Part shown: piece after piece, positions 16,326-24,502 of the stretch
Layout of the letters: every line of letters begins with the position of its first letter
Numbering within the stretch: the first letter of the stretch is position 1
Origin: HGM12998 sp900756495
Lineage (GTDB): Bacteria > Bacillota > Clostridia > Oscillospirales > Oscillospiraceae
Direction of reading: 5' to 3'
Assembly: GCA_958477305.1 (NCBI GenBank)
Contig: CAUEFI010000002.1
Span: forward strand, 171,777-235,776
DNA: 64,000 nt
Program-made: the position numbers and the translations under genes
Notes under the pieces: model-generated
What the model was told of the DNA's origin: nothing
The model's database searches: none
The model's input: only the letters and a program-made list of their open reading frames with translations

Positions 16326-18053
16326 TCACTTCCCTTCTGTGTTCAGCCGGTCCACCTCGTCGCTCAGCCGGTTGATGGTATCCGCAAAGGAGATGTCCTT
16401 GGGACAGCGCTGGATACATCTGCCGCACCCGACGCACATATGCTCATTGCCGCCGAAGCGGGCATTGTAATCATAGACTTTGTGCATCGTCTTAAAGCGC
16501 ATCATCTGTTCCGGACGTTTCCGCGCAATATTTCCGCCTGCCGTCCGGGAGAAGTCAGGCAGCATACAGGAGGACCAGATCCGCCTGCGCTCCCCCTTCC
16601 GGCTGTTCTCCTGATTCAGGTAATCCACTGTGTCAAAGCAGCTGCAGGTGGGGCACACGGTATTGCAGCCGCCGCAGGAGATGCAGTCCTCACTGCTCTC
16701 CTTCCAGAATTCCAGATTAAAGATCTCCCTCAGCTTTCCCGGATCCTCAATTCTCGGAATGCGTACCTTCTTCTTATTTTCCTCTATAAAGGACGGCTGA
16801 TAGCGGGACTCCGCCTCCCCTTCAAAGTAGTCGATGAGCTCCGCATCCTTGACCTCCAGCTGAATTTCTTCCCCGTGCAGTTTCCATGCGGCGCTGTAGT
16901 ATTCAGTCCGGTTAGTCCCCATGGAGACACAGTAGCAGTTATCCCAGCTCTGTTCGCACTCCATCATAAAGAGTTTAACCTTATCGCGCATACGCTTGTA
17001 ATAGACGTCGCTCAGTCCGCCGTTGGCCAAAAACATATTGTCCAGGCGCTTGAGGCCGTTGATGTCGCAGGGCCGCGCAAAGATAATGATCCCTTTGGGA
17101 TCGTTTGTCACGGTCTCCGTGCAGTTGTTCTCATCAAACTTAAAGATGGTCTGAGAGACCGGGTAAATGACCTCCTTCAGGGAAAAGTCTGACTGACGAT
17201 CCGTTACGATCTCCTCCATCGTATCGATCTCCTGATAACGGATTAGACCGTCTGTCTCCCACATACCGCGGTCCGGAATGTGCTTTGGCGCATAGATGCG
17301 GTATTCGGTCTGAAGCTCCTTCAAAATCTCATTCATACGGCTCCGGCTCATACGAAAGCTCTTGGAGCACATGGTTCTGGCCTTTCGCGCATTGATCATC
17401 TGATCCAGAATAAAGCTGTCCAACTGAAGGAAGCCCGTTGTAAGCTGACCCACCATACGGTAAAACTCCGTATCCGCATGTACCTTAATGTCCAGGCAGA
17501 ACTCCGGAACCCAGTTGAGCAGGTGCCGGTTCAGGAATTCCTTCTGCTCCTCCAGTCCGGCCAGTGTCTCAGTAAACCGGCTGGTCTCATCGCACAGGAA
17601 GGCCATAAAGTCCAGCTCCACCGCGATATGGTCCTCCAGCAGCTCCTGAGACTCCTCGTTTCGCTCCAGGCCCTTGGACTCGTATATTTCACAGACCTGA
17701 TTCCATGCGTCCTGCATCATCACGTGCTTGGGGCTGGTGTATACCGATTCATAGGGAAACGCCGCCGCCCCCTGGGCACTCCCAGCCCCCAGGAACGTCT
17801 TGGCATAGTCCGCCGCCAGATCCTCCAGGCTCTCTCCCGCATCGTACTCGAAGTACTCATTCAGCCGGAGCAGGGCGTCCTTAAACTCGGTCAGCGCATT
17901 TTCCTCCCGGTCTGTGGGAAAGACAATGGTCTTCAGACTGTCATAAAAGGGCTGGTCCACCTCTCTTTGAAAAAACCTGGAAAAGAGGTGGTACAGATTG
18001 CGCCGGTTGACCATCAGCTGTTTGAATACTGCCTTTTTTGTCAGGTTGATCAT
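16326..18053 (-). CDS. Fusion of a TorD-like chaperone and AsrA-like 4Fe-4S protein
   Basis: 575 residues. Residues 1-215 are all-helical with the TorD/DmsD-type core (LAADYAKTFLGAG, then FPYESVYTS and a helix near LLEDHIAVELDFMAFL), the family that inserts molybdopterin cofactor into its partner enzyme. Residues about 235-575 match anaerobic sulfite reductase subunit A, with two cysteine sets: 457/460/463/467 and 540/543/546/550. AsrA passes electrons between AsrB and a catalytic subunit. The fusion ties cofactor insertion and electron delivery to the same operon. The start ATG 18053 overlaps the upstream stop codon by 4 bases and has GGGGAGG upstream. The usual AsrA is about 340 residues. 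Confidence 0.88.
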   Translation of the reverse strand: MINLTKKAVFKQLMVNRRNLYHLFSRFFQREVDQPFYDSLKTIVFPTDREENALTEFKDALLRLNEYFEYDAGESLEDLAADYAKTFLGAGSAQGAAAFPYESVYTSPKHVMMQDAWNQVCEIYESKGLERNEESQELLEDHIAVELDFMAFLCDETSRFTETLAGLEEQKEFLNRHLLNWVPEFCLDIKVHADTEFYRMVGQLTTGFLQLDSFILDQMINARKARTMCSKSFRMSRSRMNEILKELQTEYRIYAPKHIPDRGMWETDGLIRYQEIDTMEEIVTDRQSDFSLKEVIYPVSQTIFKFDENNCTETVTNDPKGIIIFARPCDINGLKRLDNMFLANGGLSDVYYKRMRDKVKLFMMECEQSWDNCYCVSMGTNRTEYYSAAWKLHGEEIQLEVKDAELIDYFEGEAESRYQPSFIEENKKKVRIPRIEDPGKLREIFNLEFWKESSEDCISCGGCNTVCPTCSCFDTVDYLNQENSRKGERRRIWSSCMLPDFSRTAGGNIARKRPEQMMRFKTMHKVYDYNARFGGNEHMCVGCGRCIQRCPKDISFADTINRLSDEVDRLNTEGK

Positions 18054-18673
18054 GCTCTGCCTCCCCTTCCAAAGGACACCTCGTCCAGTTCGGGCGGCAG
18101 GATATCCTGCCACTGGGCGTTCTTCAAAATATACCGGGTGGAGGGACCGTTTCCAAAATCCCGCAGGCGGAACACATGCTCCTCGCCCGCCTCACGGATG
18201 AGCCTGGAGACCTCGCTCTCCGGATCATTGATGTCTCCGTAGTGGAGCGCCTTGCCGGAGCAATTTTTGACGCAGGCCGGATCCTCCCCCCGCTCCCGCG
18301 CCTCTGCACAGAGCGTACACTTGTCCATGGCCCGTCTCATCTCGCTGAAGGTATTGGCGTGATAGGGGCACTCCTGGTTGCAACTGTGGCAGCCGATGCA
18401 CTTCATCGTGTCGATCCGGACCACTCCGTCCGCCTTGCTCTTATAGACGGCGCCGCTGGGACAGACCCGAACACAGACCGGATCCTCGCACTGCTGGCAC
18501 ATGGTGGGCAGAAAGTACATCTCCAAATTGGGATAGGTGCCGGTAGGGCCTACCGCCCGCACTTTGGTCCGATCTGAGCCCAGGGCTGTTCCATTTTCCA
18601 TCTTGCAGGCCACCTGGCAGCCCTTGCAGCCGATACACCGGTCCAATTCTACTACAAATGCATACTGTTTCAC
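18050..18673 (-). CDS. Four-cluster ferredoxin subunit of the molybdoenzyme
   Basis: 207 residues, of the DmsB/PsrB/NrfC type. Four cysteine groups are visible: CIGCKGCQVACK near the start, CQQCEDPVCVRVCP, CIGCHSCNQECP, and CTLC with CVKNC towards the C-terminus, enough for four [4Fe-4S] clusters. It would carry electrons between AsrA/AsrB and the molybdopterin subunit. The gene overlaps both neighbours by 4 bases (ATGA), a sign of translational coupling. There is no membrane anchor subunit and no export signal, so the complex is expected to be cytoplasmic. Confidence 0.92.
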   Translation of the reverse strand: MKQYAFVVELDRCIGCKGCQVACKMENGTALGSDRTKVRAVGPTGTYPNLEMYFLPTMCQQCEDPVCVRVCPSGAVYKSKADGVVRIDTMKCIGCHSCNQECPYHANTFSEMRRAMDKCTLCAEARERGEDPACVKNCSGKALHYGDINDPESEVSRLIREAGEEHVFRLRDFGNGPSTRYILKNAQWQDILPPELDEVSFGRGGRA

Positions 18674-21348
18674 AGCGACACCTCCTGTGTTGGATCGCTG
18701 GGCTTTGCCAGCCAGGAGCTGAAATCCTCCGGACTGGTCCAGATTCCCTCCGGCGCGCCCTCTGCCGGGTATACCTTTACCTGGAAGCCCCGCAGCGTAT
18801 AGGTGCCCACGACATCGTTAAAGGGCGCGTCTGCTCTGGTCAGCATGTTTACGTTCATCTCTGTCCAGCCGTGGGTCTTGGTCTGAAGTGTCTCCGGATT
18901 CCAAAACCGCTCCATATAGACCACGCCCGGCTTAATCCCCTCCGTCACTGAGACGACTGCACGAATCTTGCCCCGTCTGGACTCAATCCAGGCCCACGCG
19001 CCATCCTCAAGTCCGTATTTCTCCGCGTCCGCCGGGTACACCCAAAGCTCGGGCACGGGATAGATCTCACGCAGCCACGGGACGTTGCGCAGCGTATTGT
19101 GGTGATAGAAGGGCACCCGTCCACCCGTCATGACCAGGGGATATTCCGCGGCCTCCTCCGGATTGCCTCTGGGGCTCTCCGCCGGCTCCAGATAATAGGG
19201 CAGGGGCTCATAGTCCTTCGAAGCCGGCGGCAGCTCGCAGTGGGAAAAGGGCTGTCCGGTGCGTCCCAGGGTAATCATACTCTCCAGATAGAGCTCACAC
19301 TTTTTGGAGGGCGTATCAAAGCCCTGGGGAAGGCCGGTCTTGGGATCGGGCTTCTGATAGACGTAATACTCCTTCCACTCCTCCTTTGGCATGTATGTGT
19401 AAGGGGTCTTTTCCTTGAGCTCCTCAAAGGTCAGGCCTACCCGGGCGAGGAAGTGATCCCACAGGTCGGTGACCTTGTCCCAGTAGGGCAGATCCTTGCC
19501 CATGTAGTCCGCGTCAAAGGCCTTGGCGCAGGCCTCGTGGCCCAGCTCGCCGCACCGCTTGGCAATCTTGGACCAGATCAGCGTCTCGTCCATGGTCTCC
19601 CACAGGTGGGTGACCTGCTGACGGGCGCACAGGGTGTTGCAGGTCTCCACAATCATGTCGGTCTCCAGCCACTCCTCTGTGGGCAGGAGAATGTCGGCGT
19701 AGGCCGAGAAAGAGGTGGGATACATGTACATATGTACAATGAAGTCCAGCTCGTCAATGACCCGCTTTACCTTCTGGCTGTCGGCAATTGCGCCCATCTT
19801 GTTGCCCGAGCGGTCAATCCACACCCGGGGCTTATAGGGCTTTCCGGTAAGCACAGCGTCGAAGACGCTGCTGATGTGGGCGGCGTACCAGATGTGAAGC
19901 CCCTTGTGCTCGATCCCCCCCAGGCGCTTTTTCAGCTGCTCGTCGGGCAGGCGGCCGGCGGCGATGGGCACCGGGTAGTTGGGCATATCGAATACGCCGC
20001 TGGTCTTGAAGCGCTGGAGCAGGGCCCCGGGCCGCTCTACATTGCCCATCAGCAGATCCAAAATAGCGGTAGACATGGCGGCCTGCTCGGAGTTGGGGGT
20101 CTGGTCGGTGCTGACCCCCAAGGCAATCCCGCTGGGGGTATGCTCGGCATAGAGACGGATAGCCTTCTCAATTTGATCGCTGTCAAGCTCGCAAACTTCT
20201 GCTGCGTGCTCCAGCGTATATGGCTCTACCTGCTCCCACAGCAACTGGAAACCGGTTTTGCAGGTTCGCCCGTCTACCTGGAAGGTACCGGTGAGGGCCG
20301 GGCTCAGATCTTCGTTCCACGGGTAGTGCAGGGGCTGGGCCGAGTTGGTGCGGGTGTCCCAGACCATAAAGGTGTCGGGCCGATCGGGGTCGGCGCTCTT
20401 CTCGGCCCGCAGGAGCATCTTGGTCTCCACATCCACCAGATAGGGCAGGTTGGTCCACTTCATCACAAAGTCCGCATCGTAGAGGCGGTGCTCCATAATA
20501 TAGCGGATCCAGCAGAGCATCAGTGCCACATCAGTGCCCGGACGTATGGGGAGCCACACGGTGGCCTTGGCCGCATCCGGGGTCAGGCGGGGGTCGATGA
20601 CCACTGTTTTGACGCCCTTGGCCCGCAGGTCCACCACCGCGCCTCCTCCGCTGGCCGGGCAGGAGTAGGACGGGTCGGTTCCCCACAGCACCAGCGTCTG
20701 AATGGGCGTCTCCTCCGTGTCGTAGAGCTCCAGCGCGTTGGAGTCTGCAATACTGGGGTCCACCCCTCCGTACATCATGGTGTAGGCCAGCACCCGGGGC
20801 AGGTAGCACTGGGCGCAGCCCGGTTCAAACCAGTTTGGGGTTCCGAAAATATTGCAGAACCGGGCAATACTCCAGATCTCCGGGTTCCCGCCGCCACCGG
20901 TGGAGCAGAATACAGTCTCCGCCCCGTACTTCTCCCGGGTCTCCATCAGCTTGCGGGCGATGATGTCGATGGCCTTCTCCCAGGAGATCCGGCGCCACTT
21001 GTTCTCCCCCCGCTTGCCCACCCGCATCATGGGGTACTTGTTGCGGTTTGGGTGGTAGAGGGCCTGAATACCCGAGAGGCCCTTGGCGCACATGCGCCCC
21101 TTGCTCATGCGGTCCTCCGGATTGCCCTCCAGCTTGATTACCCGGCCGTTCTTCACCGTGGCAATGACCCCGCAGTTGGCAATGCAGGCACGGCAGCAGG
21201 TCTTCACCCTGCGGATGGTGTCCCGCTCCTTTTTCCTTTCTCCAACCGATTTCTTCAGAAGCTTGAGGCTGCCCACGACCTCATCCAGCCCCTCAACATG
21301 GGTGGCTGCAAGAAAATCCATATTTGAGATGGAGACATTTTTACTCAT
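18670..21348 (-). CDS. Molybdopterin-dependent oxidoreductase, catalytic subunit
   Basis: 892 residues of the DMSO-reductase superfamily. An N-terminal [4Fe-4S] site is formed by Cys52, Cys55, Cys59 and Cys87. The FGTPNWFEPGCAQCYLPR segment holds the likely molybdenum ligand (probably Cys181). Cofactor-binding segments follow (LVLWGTDPSYS, VVIDPRLTPDA, and a C-terminal beta-barrel with LVMTGGRVPFYHHNTLRN). No twin-arginine signal is seen at the N-terminus. The closest families by feel are thiosulfate/polysulfide/arsenate-type reductases, but the substrate cannot be stated. The start is ATG 21348 with AAAGGGGAG upstream. It heads the operon with ferredoxin, TorD-AsrA and AsrB. Confidence 0.9.
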   Translation of the reverse strand: MSKNVSISNMDFLAATHVEGLDEVVGSLKLLKKSVGERKKERDTIRRVKTCCRACIANCGVIATVKNGRVIKLEGNPEDRMSKGRMCAKGLSGIQALYHPNRNKYPMMRVGKRGENKWRRISWEKAIDIIARKLMETREKYGAETVFCSTGGGGNPEIWSIARFCNIFGTPNWFEPGCAQCYLPRVLAYTMMYGGVDPSIADSNALELYDTEETPIQTLVLWGTDPSYSCPASGGGAVVDLRAKGVKTVVIDPRLTPDAAKATVWLPIRPGTDVALMLCWIRYIMEHRLYDADFVMKWTNLPYLVDVETKMLLRAEKSADPDRPDTFMVWDTRTNSAQPLHYPWNEDLSPALTGTFQVDGRTCKTGFQLLWEQVEPYTLEHAAEVCELDSDQIEKAIRLYAEHTPSGIALGVSTDQTPNSEQAAMSTAILDLLMGNVERPGALLQRFKTSGVFDMPNYPVPIAAGRLPDEQLKKRLGGIEHKGLHIWYAAHISSVFDAVLTGKPYKPRVWIDRSGNKMGAIADSQKVKRVIDELDFIVHMYMYPTSFSAYADILLPTEEWLETDMIVETCNTLCARQQVTHLWETMDETLIWSKIAKRCGELGHEACAKAFDADYMGKDLPYWDKVTDLWDHFLARVGLTFEELKEKTPYTYMPKEEWKEYYVYQKPDPKTGLPQGFDTPSKKCELYLESMITLGRTGQPFSHCELPPASKDYEPLPYYLEPAESPRGNPEEAAEYPLVMTGGRVPFYHHNTLRNVPWLREIYPVPELWVYPADAEKYGLEDGAWAWIESRRGKIRAVVSVTEGIKPGVVYMERFWNPETLQTKTHGWTEMNVNMLTRADAPFNDVVGTYTLRGFQVKVYPAEGAPEGIWTSPEDFSSWLAKPSDPTQEVSL

Positions 21349-21389
21349 AGCGCTCCCCTTTCCCACAGCAGCAAGTGGTTCCACCTTTT

Positions 21390-21449
21390 GGTATACCAAT
21401 GGTATTCATCATTTCACCAATAGTATACCACACATCTGACAGATTGCAA
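21390..21449 (-). promoter_or_regulatory. Promoter and operator-like repeat of the molybdoenzyme operon
   Basis: On the minus strand TTGCAA (21444-21449), a 16-base spacer and TATACT (21422-21427) form a promoter. A 13-base inverted repeat with two mismatches (21390-21402 with 21417-21429, 14-base spacer) overlaps the -10 box, suggesting control by a dimeric regulator. The regulator is not evident nearby. Confidence 0.55.
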
Positions 21450-21684
21450 GCCCCTTTTCTCCCTGCGTGATGTCTTTTTTGTCTCCCACAGTTACACAGA
21501 CCCCAAATGCCGCCCCCGCAAGGGTCTTGAGTCAATCCTTCCCGAAATATTTCTCCGTCGCCTTCCACTTCCCGCCGCATCTATGGCATAGAGCAGCCCG
21601 CCGCCCACGCCTCCAATCGAATGTATTTGCACCGGCTTTCTTTCCCAAGGCTGACAGACTGCTCCCCGCCCCTGCGTGAAAGCT

Positions 21685-21714
21685 TTGACTGCCGCCTCCG
21701 GGCCGTGCTATACT
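21685..21714 (+). promoter_or_regulatory. Promoter of the MFS gene
   Basis: TTGACT (21685-21690) and TATACT (21709-21714) are separated by 18 bases and lie 22 bases upstream of the start codon. Confidence 0.7.
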
Positions 21715-21736
21715 GGAAGCAAAAGGAGGGAGCCAT

Positions 21737-22951
21737 ATGCCCGCAAGTCTGATGCACACTGCCCGCCCGGCCGTATCCCACACGGTGCGGGCCTCCTCCA
21801 TCGGCTATATTGTTCAGTCGATGGTCAACACCTTTGCTCCGCTGCTCTTTGTCACCTTTCAAACCGCCTATCATATCTCCCTGTCCCAGCTCTCGCTTCT
21901 GATTGCGGTCAACTTTTCCGCCCAGATCGTACTGGATCTCTTTGCCTCAGCCTTTGCCGACCGGCTGGGCTACCGGCCCTGTGTCATTACGGCCCACTGT
22001 CTCTCCGCCGCGGGTATCGGAGGGCTGGCCCTTTTCCCCGAATTGCTCCCCGACCCATTTGCCGGGCTGGTTCTGGCGGTGGCCATCTATGGCGCCGGCG
22101 GAGGGCTCACTGAGGTGCTGCTCACTCCCATCGTTCAGGCCTGTCCCATTGAGCGGAAGGACAAGGCCATCAGCATGCTTCACTCCTTCTACTGCTGGGG
22201 CAGCGTGCTGGTCATTGTGCTCTCCACCCTCTTTTTCCGGCTGGCAGGAATGTCGCACTGGCGTGTCCTGGCAGGGCTCTGGGCCATCCTTCCCCTGGCC
22301 AATGCCGTCTACTTCGCCATTGTACCCATGTACGATCCACCCGCGCCGACAGAGCGGATGAGGCTTCGGGAATTGACCGGCTCCGCCATGTTCTGGCTGC
22401 TGATCCTCTTTATGTTCTGCGCAGGTTCCTGTGAAATGGCCATCGCCCAGTGGGTCTCCCACTTCGCGGAGGAAGGTCTCCATGTATCCAAGACCGTGGG
22501 GGATCTGGCCGGTCCCTGTCTCTTCGCCGTACTCAAGGGGGCCGAACGGACCTGGTATGGCAAGCGGGGAAATGCCGCCCACCTGTGGGCCTTTATGCTT
22601 TTTTGCGCTGCCCTGTGCGCCGGGTGCTATCTCGTCGTCGGTCTGTCCCACTCTCCCGTCCTGGCACTGGCAGCCTGTACCGTGGCCGGGTTTTCCACCG
22701 GCGTCATGTGGCCCGGCACCTTCACCACCGCCTCACAAGTTCTGCCCCGGGGGGGAACCGCCCTCTTTGGCCTGCTGGCCCTGGCAGGAGACTTGGGCTG
22801 CGGCGCCGGGCCCGCCATTACCGGGGCCATCTCCGCTCACTTTGGCGATAACCTGCAGGCCGGTTTCCTCTTTGGAACAGTCTTTGGTGTTCTGATGGTC
22901 ATCGGCCTGTTGGTTCTGAAGTTTCGAACCAACAGGCGCCGTCCGAAATAA
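21737..22951 (+). CDS. MFS transporter
   Basis: 404 residues with about twelve hydrophobic segments. The loop after helix 2 reads FADRLGYRP, the family's GxxxDRxGRR-type signature, and a matching cytoplasmic segment after helix 8 reads KGAERTWYGKRGN. AAAGGAGGG lies just before ATG 21737. The substrate is unknown; the general plan resembles sugar or drug carriers of the major facilitator superfamily. It is divergent from the molybdoenzyme operon but has its own promoter and a shared bidirectional terminator, so a functional link is not shown. Confidence 0.88.
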   Translation: MPASLMHTARPAVSHTVRASSIGYIVQSMVNTFAPLLFVTFQTAYHISLSQLSLLIAVNFSAQIVLDLFASAFADRLGYRPCVITAHCLSAAGIGGLALFPELLPDPFAGLVLAVAIYGAGGGLTEVLLTPIVQACPIERKDKAISMLHSFYCWGSVLVIVLSTLFFRLAGMSHWRVLAGLWAILPLANAVYFAIVPMYDPPAPTERMRLRELTGSAMFWLLILFMFCAGSCEMAIAQWVSHFAEEGLHVSKTVGDLAGPCLFAVLKGAERTWYGKRGNAAHLWAFMLFCAALCAGCYLVVGLSHSPVLALAACTVAGFSTGVMWPGTFTTASQVLPRGGTALFGLLALAGDLGCGAGPAITGAISAHFGDNLQAGFLFGTVFGVLMVIGLLVLKFRTNRRRPK

Positions 22952-22954
22952 GCA

Positions 22955-22991
22955 GAGCGGGCCCCCGCGTACAGGCGGGGGCCCGCTCCTT
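22955..22991. terminator. Bidirectional terminator
   Basis: A 14-bp perfect GC-rich stem (22955-22968 with 22975-22988) lies between the convergent MFS and DUF4358 genes. Confidence 0.85.
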
Positions 22992-23013
22992 CTATATTTT
23001 CCTGTCTCCTGTC

Positions 23014-23847
23014 TTACAGGTCCTTCACGCCTGCATGGAAGAGCTCCACGCCCTTATCGGCATCTTCACCGATAAGGAAGAGGATATAGTCGCCCTCCGT
23101 CTCCACGCGTGCGTCCTGAACCTTGGGGAGATTTTGAGCCAGATACCAGGAGAATGTATCCTCCTGAGCCTGCCGGTAGGTCTCCAGCTCAGCCTTTACG
23201 GCGTCCAGCTTGCCCTCGGCCACCTTCCCAAGGATAACGGTATCAGGGCTGGTGATCATCGGAAAGAAGCCTACTACCTCCGTAAAGTTCTCCGCCGTAA
23301 AGCCGTAGCGCTCCAAATCGTCGGCAGAGGCTTTCATCCCCCGGCCCACGCCGGCCTCCTCCATAATCGCATAGGCCATCTTCACAAGGGGCGCGCCGTT
23401 GGGGGTGGTAATATCAATGCGGCTGACATCCGGCTCGGAGTTCTCGCCGACAGAATATCCCTCCAGTCCTGCAAGCACAGAGGCGGGCAGGAAGGTAACC
23501 CCCTCCTTTACCTCGGCAGTCACCCCCTCCAGTACGGTCCCGTTGACATCCACCGCGCCGGTCTCAAAGGTAACGGTAATCACGTTGCCGTCCAGGTAAA
23601 AGGCGCCGGTTCCCTCCTCCTCATACCAGCTGGCCGAACCATAGTCTGCCTCGGCCACCAGGCGCATGGGAATTCCCTGGCCCGCCGGCACATCGGATAC
23701 GTCCACCTCCTGACCGTTGACAAATATGGCCGTATGGTACGCTGCCGGGCTGGGCGCAATCACCAGTTCCGGCTCTGCGGCCAGCGCGGGAAGGCTCATC
23801 GTGCCCGCCAGCGTCAGGGTCAGTGCAAAGGTTCCGATTCTTTTCAT
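23014..23847 (-). CDS. Secreted protein with copper-amine-oxidase-like N-terminus and DUF4358
   Basis: 277 residues. An N-terminal signal peptide ends near ALAAEPE (about residue 22). Residues 38-125 look like the copper amine oxidase N-terminal-like domain common in clostridial surface proteins (IFVNGQEVDV, then IPMRLVAEADYG). The C-terminal half (ITSPDTVILGKVAEGKLDAVKAEL, YRQAQEDTF, GDYILFLIGEDAD) matches DUF4358. Function unknown; it is likely an envelope protein. The start is ATG 23847, chosen for GAGGAGAG upstream; the longer frame has an Arg-rich non-protein-like lead. Confidence 0.78.
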   Translation of the reverse strand: MKRIGTFALTLTLAGTMSLPALAAEPELVIAPSPAAYHTAIFVNGQEVDVSDVPAGQGIPMRLVAEADYGSASWYEEEGTGAFYLDGNVITVTFETGAVDVNGTVLEGVTAEVKEGVTFLPASVLAGLEGYSVGENSEPDVSRIDITTPNGAPLVKMAYAIMEEAGVGRGMKASADDLERYGFTAENFTEVVGFFPMITSPDTVILGKVAEGKLDAVKAELETYRQAQEDTFSWYLAQNLPKVQDARVETEGDYILFLIGEDADKGVELFHAGVKDL

Positions 23848-23947
23848 ATTGTCTCTCCTCGCATATCGTTTTCCCGGCCGGATGCCCGGCCCTGTCATAC
23901 TTGGACGGCACGATGGCCTAAAAGTTCCCCTGCGGGGCCTTCTTTTT

Positions 23948-24430
23948 TCACGGCTCCTTGGAGACCGGCGCAAACCGTCCCCGAACCAGCGCGCAGAGGT
24001 CGGCAGGGGAGAGCTCTATCTGGGCCCCAATCTTTCCGGCACTCACCAGCATGGTTTTGCACCTCTGTGCGCGCTCGTCCAAAAAGGTCTTGAACTGCTT
24101 CCGCATACCGACCGGGGAACAGCCGCCGTGAATGTAGCCGGTGAGGGGGAGCAGATCCGCCTGTCTAATCATCTCGATGGATTTCTCCCCTGCAGCTCTG
24201 GCGGCCGCCTTCAAATCCAGCGTGCGCAACACTGGAACCACAAAGACATAATAGCTTCCCGAAGCGCCCCGGGTCACCAGGGTCTTAAAGACACCGTCCG
24301 GGTCCGCTCCAGTGAGGGCCGCCACCGAGGCCCCGTCCACCGCCCCGTCGGGGGCGGCATAGTAGTGGGGCATATAGGGGATCTTTTTCTGGTCCAGAAT
24401 GCGCATCACATTGGTCTTTTCCTCAGCCAT
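23948..24430 (-). CDS. ybaK: Cys-tRNA(Pro) deacylase, YbaK/EbsC family
   Basis: 160 residues. YbaK/EbsC proteins hydrolyse Cys-tRNA(Pro) misloaded by prolyl-tRNA synthetase. The conserved GVFKTLV with its lysine (around residue 49), the GYIHGGCSPVGMRKQ loop and SAGKIGAQIELSPADL are the family hallmarks. The start ATG 24430 has AGAGGTGG upstream; the frame stays open far upstream only because it is antisense to the divergent M42 gene. It is divergently transcribed from the peptidase, with about 70 bases between. Confidence 0.92.
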   Translation of the reverse strand: MAEEKTNVMRILDQKKIPYMPHYYAAPDGAVDGASVAALTGADPDGVFKTLVTRGASGSYYVFVVPVLRTLDLKAAARAAGEKSIEMIRQADLLPLTGYIHGGCSPVGMRKQFKTFLDERAQRCKTMLVSAGKIGAQIELSPADLCALVRGRFAPVSKEP

Positions 24431-24502
24431 CCGTACCACCTCTTGCTTTTTCTGCCCGTGCCGGGTATCATAATTCTGTATCATAGCACAAAGGAGGATT
24501 CC

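Larger units (their letters stand above)
21349..21736. other. Divergent intergenic region, 388 bases
   Basis: It contains the minus-strand promoter and inverted repeat of the molybdoenzyme operon (21390-21449) and the plus-strand promoter of the MFS gene (21685-21714). The roughly 230 bases between them show no protein-like frame or recognisable RNA. Confidence 0.6.

Noticed and set aside
15324..17192. A 622-codon plus-strand frame running from the end of ftsH across asrB and asrA
   Set aside because: It crosses a strong bidirectional terminator and lies opposite two well-supported genes; no protein family character.
19099..21327. A 742-codon plus-strand frame opposite the molybdoenzyme gene
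   Set aside because: Antisense shadow created by high GC codon bias; the sense strand has cofactor-binding motifs throughout.
21737..22951. MFS gene as part of the molybdoenzyme system
   Set aside because: It is divergent, has its own promoter and terminator, and gives no substrate hint linking it to the operon.
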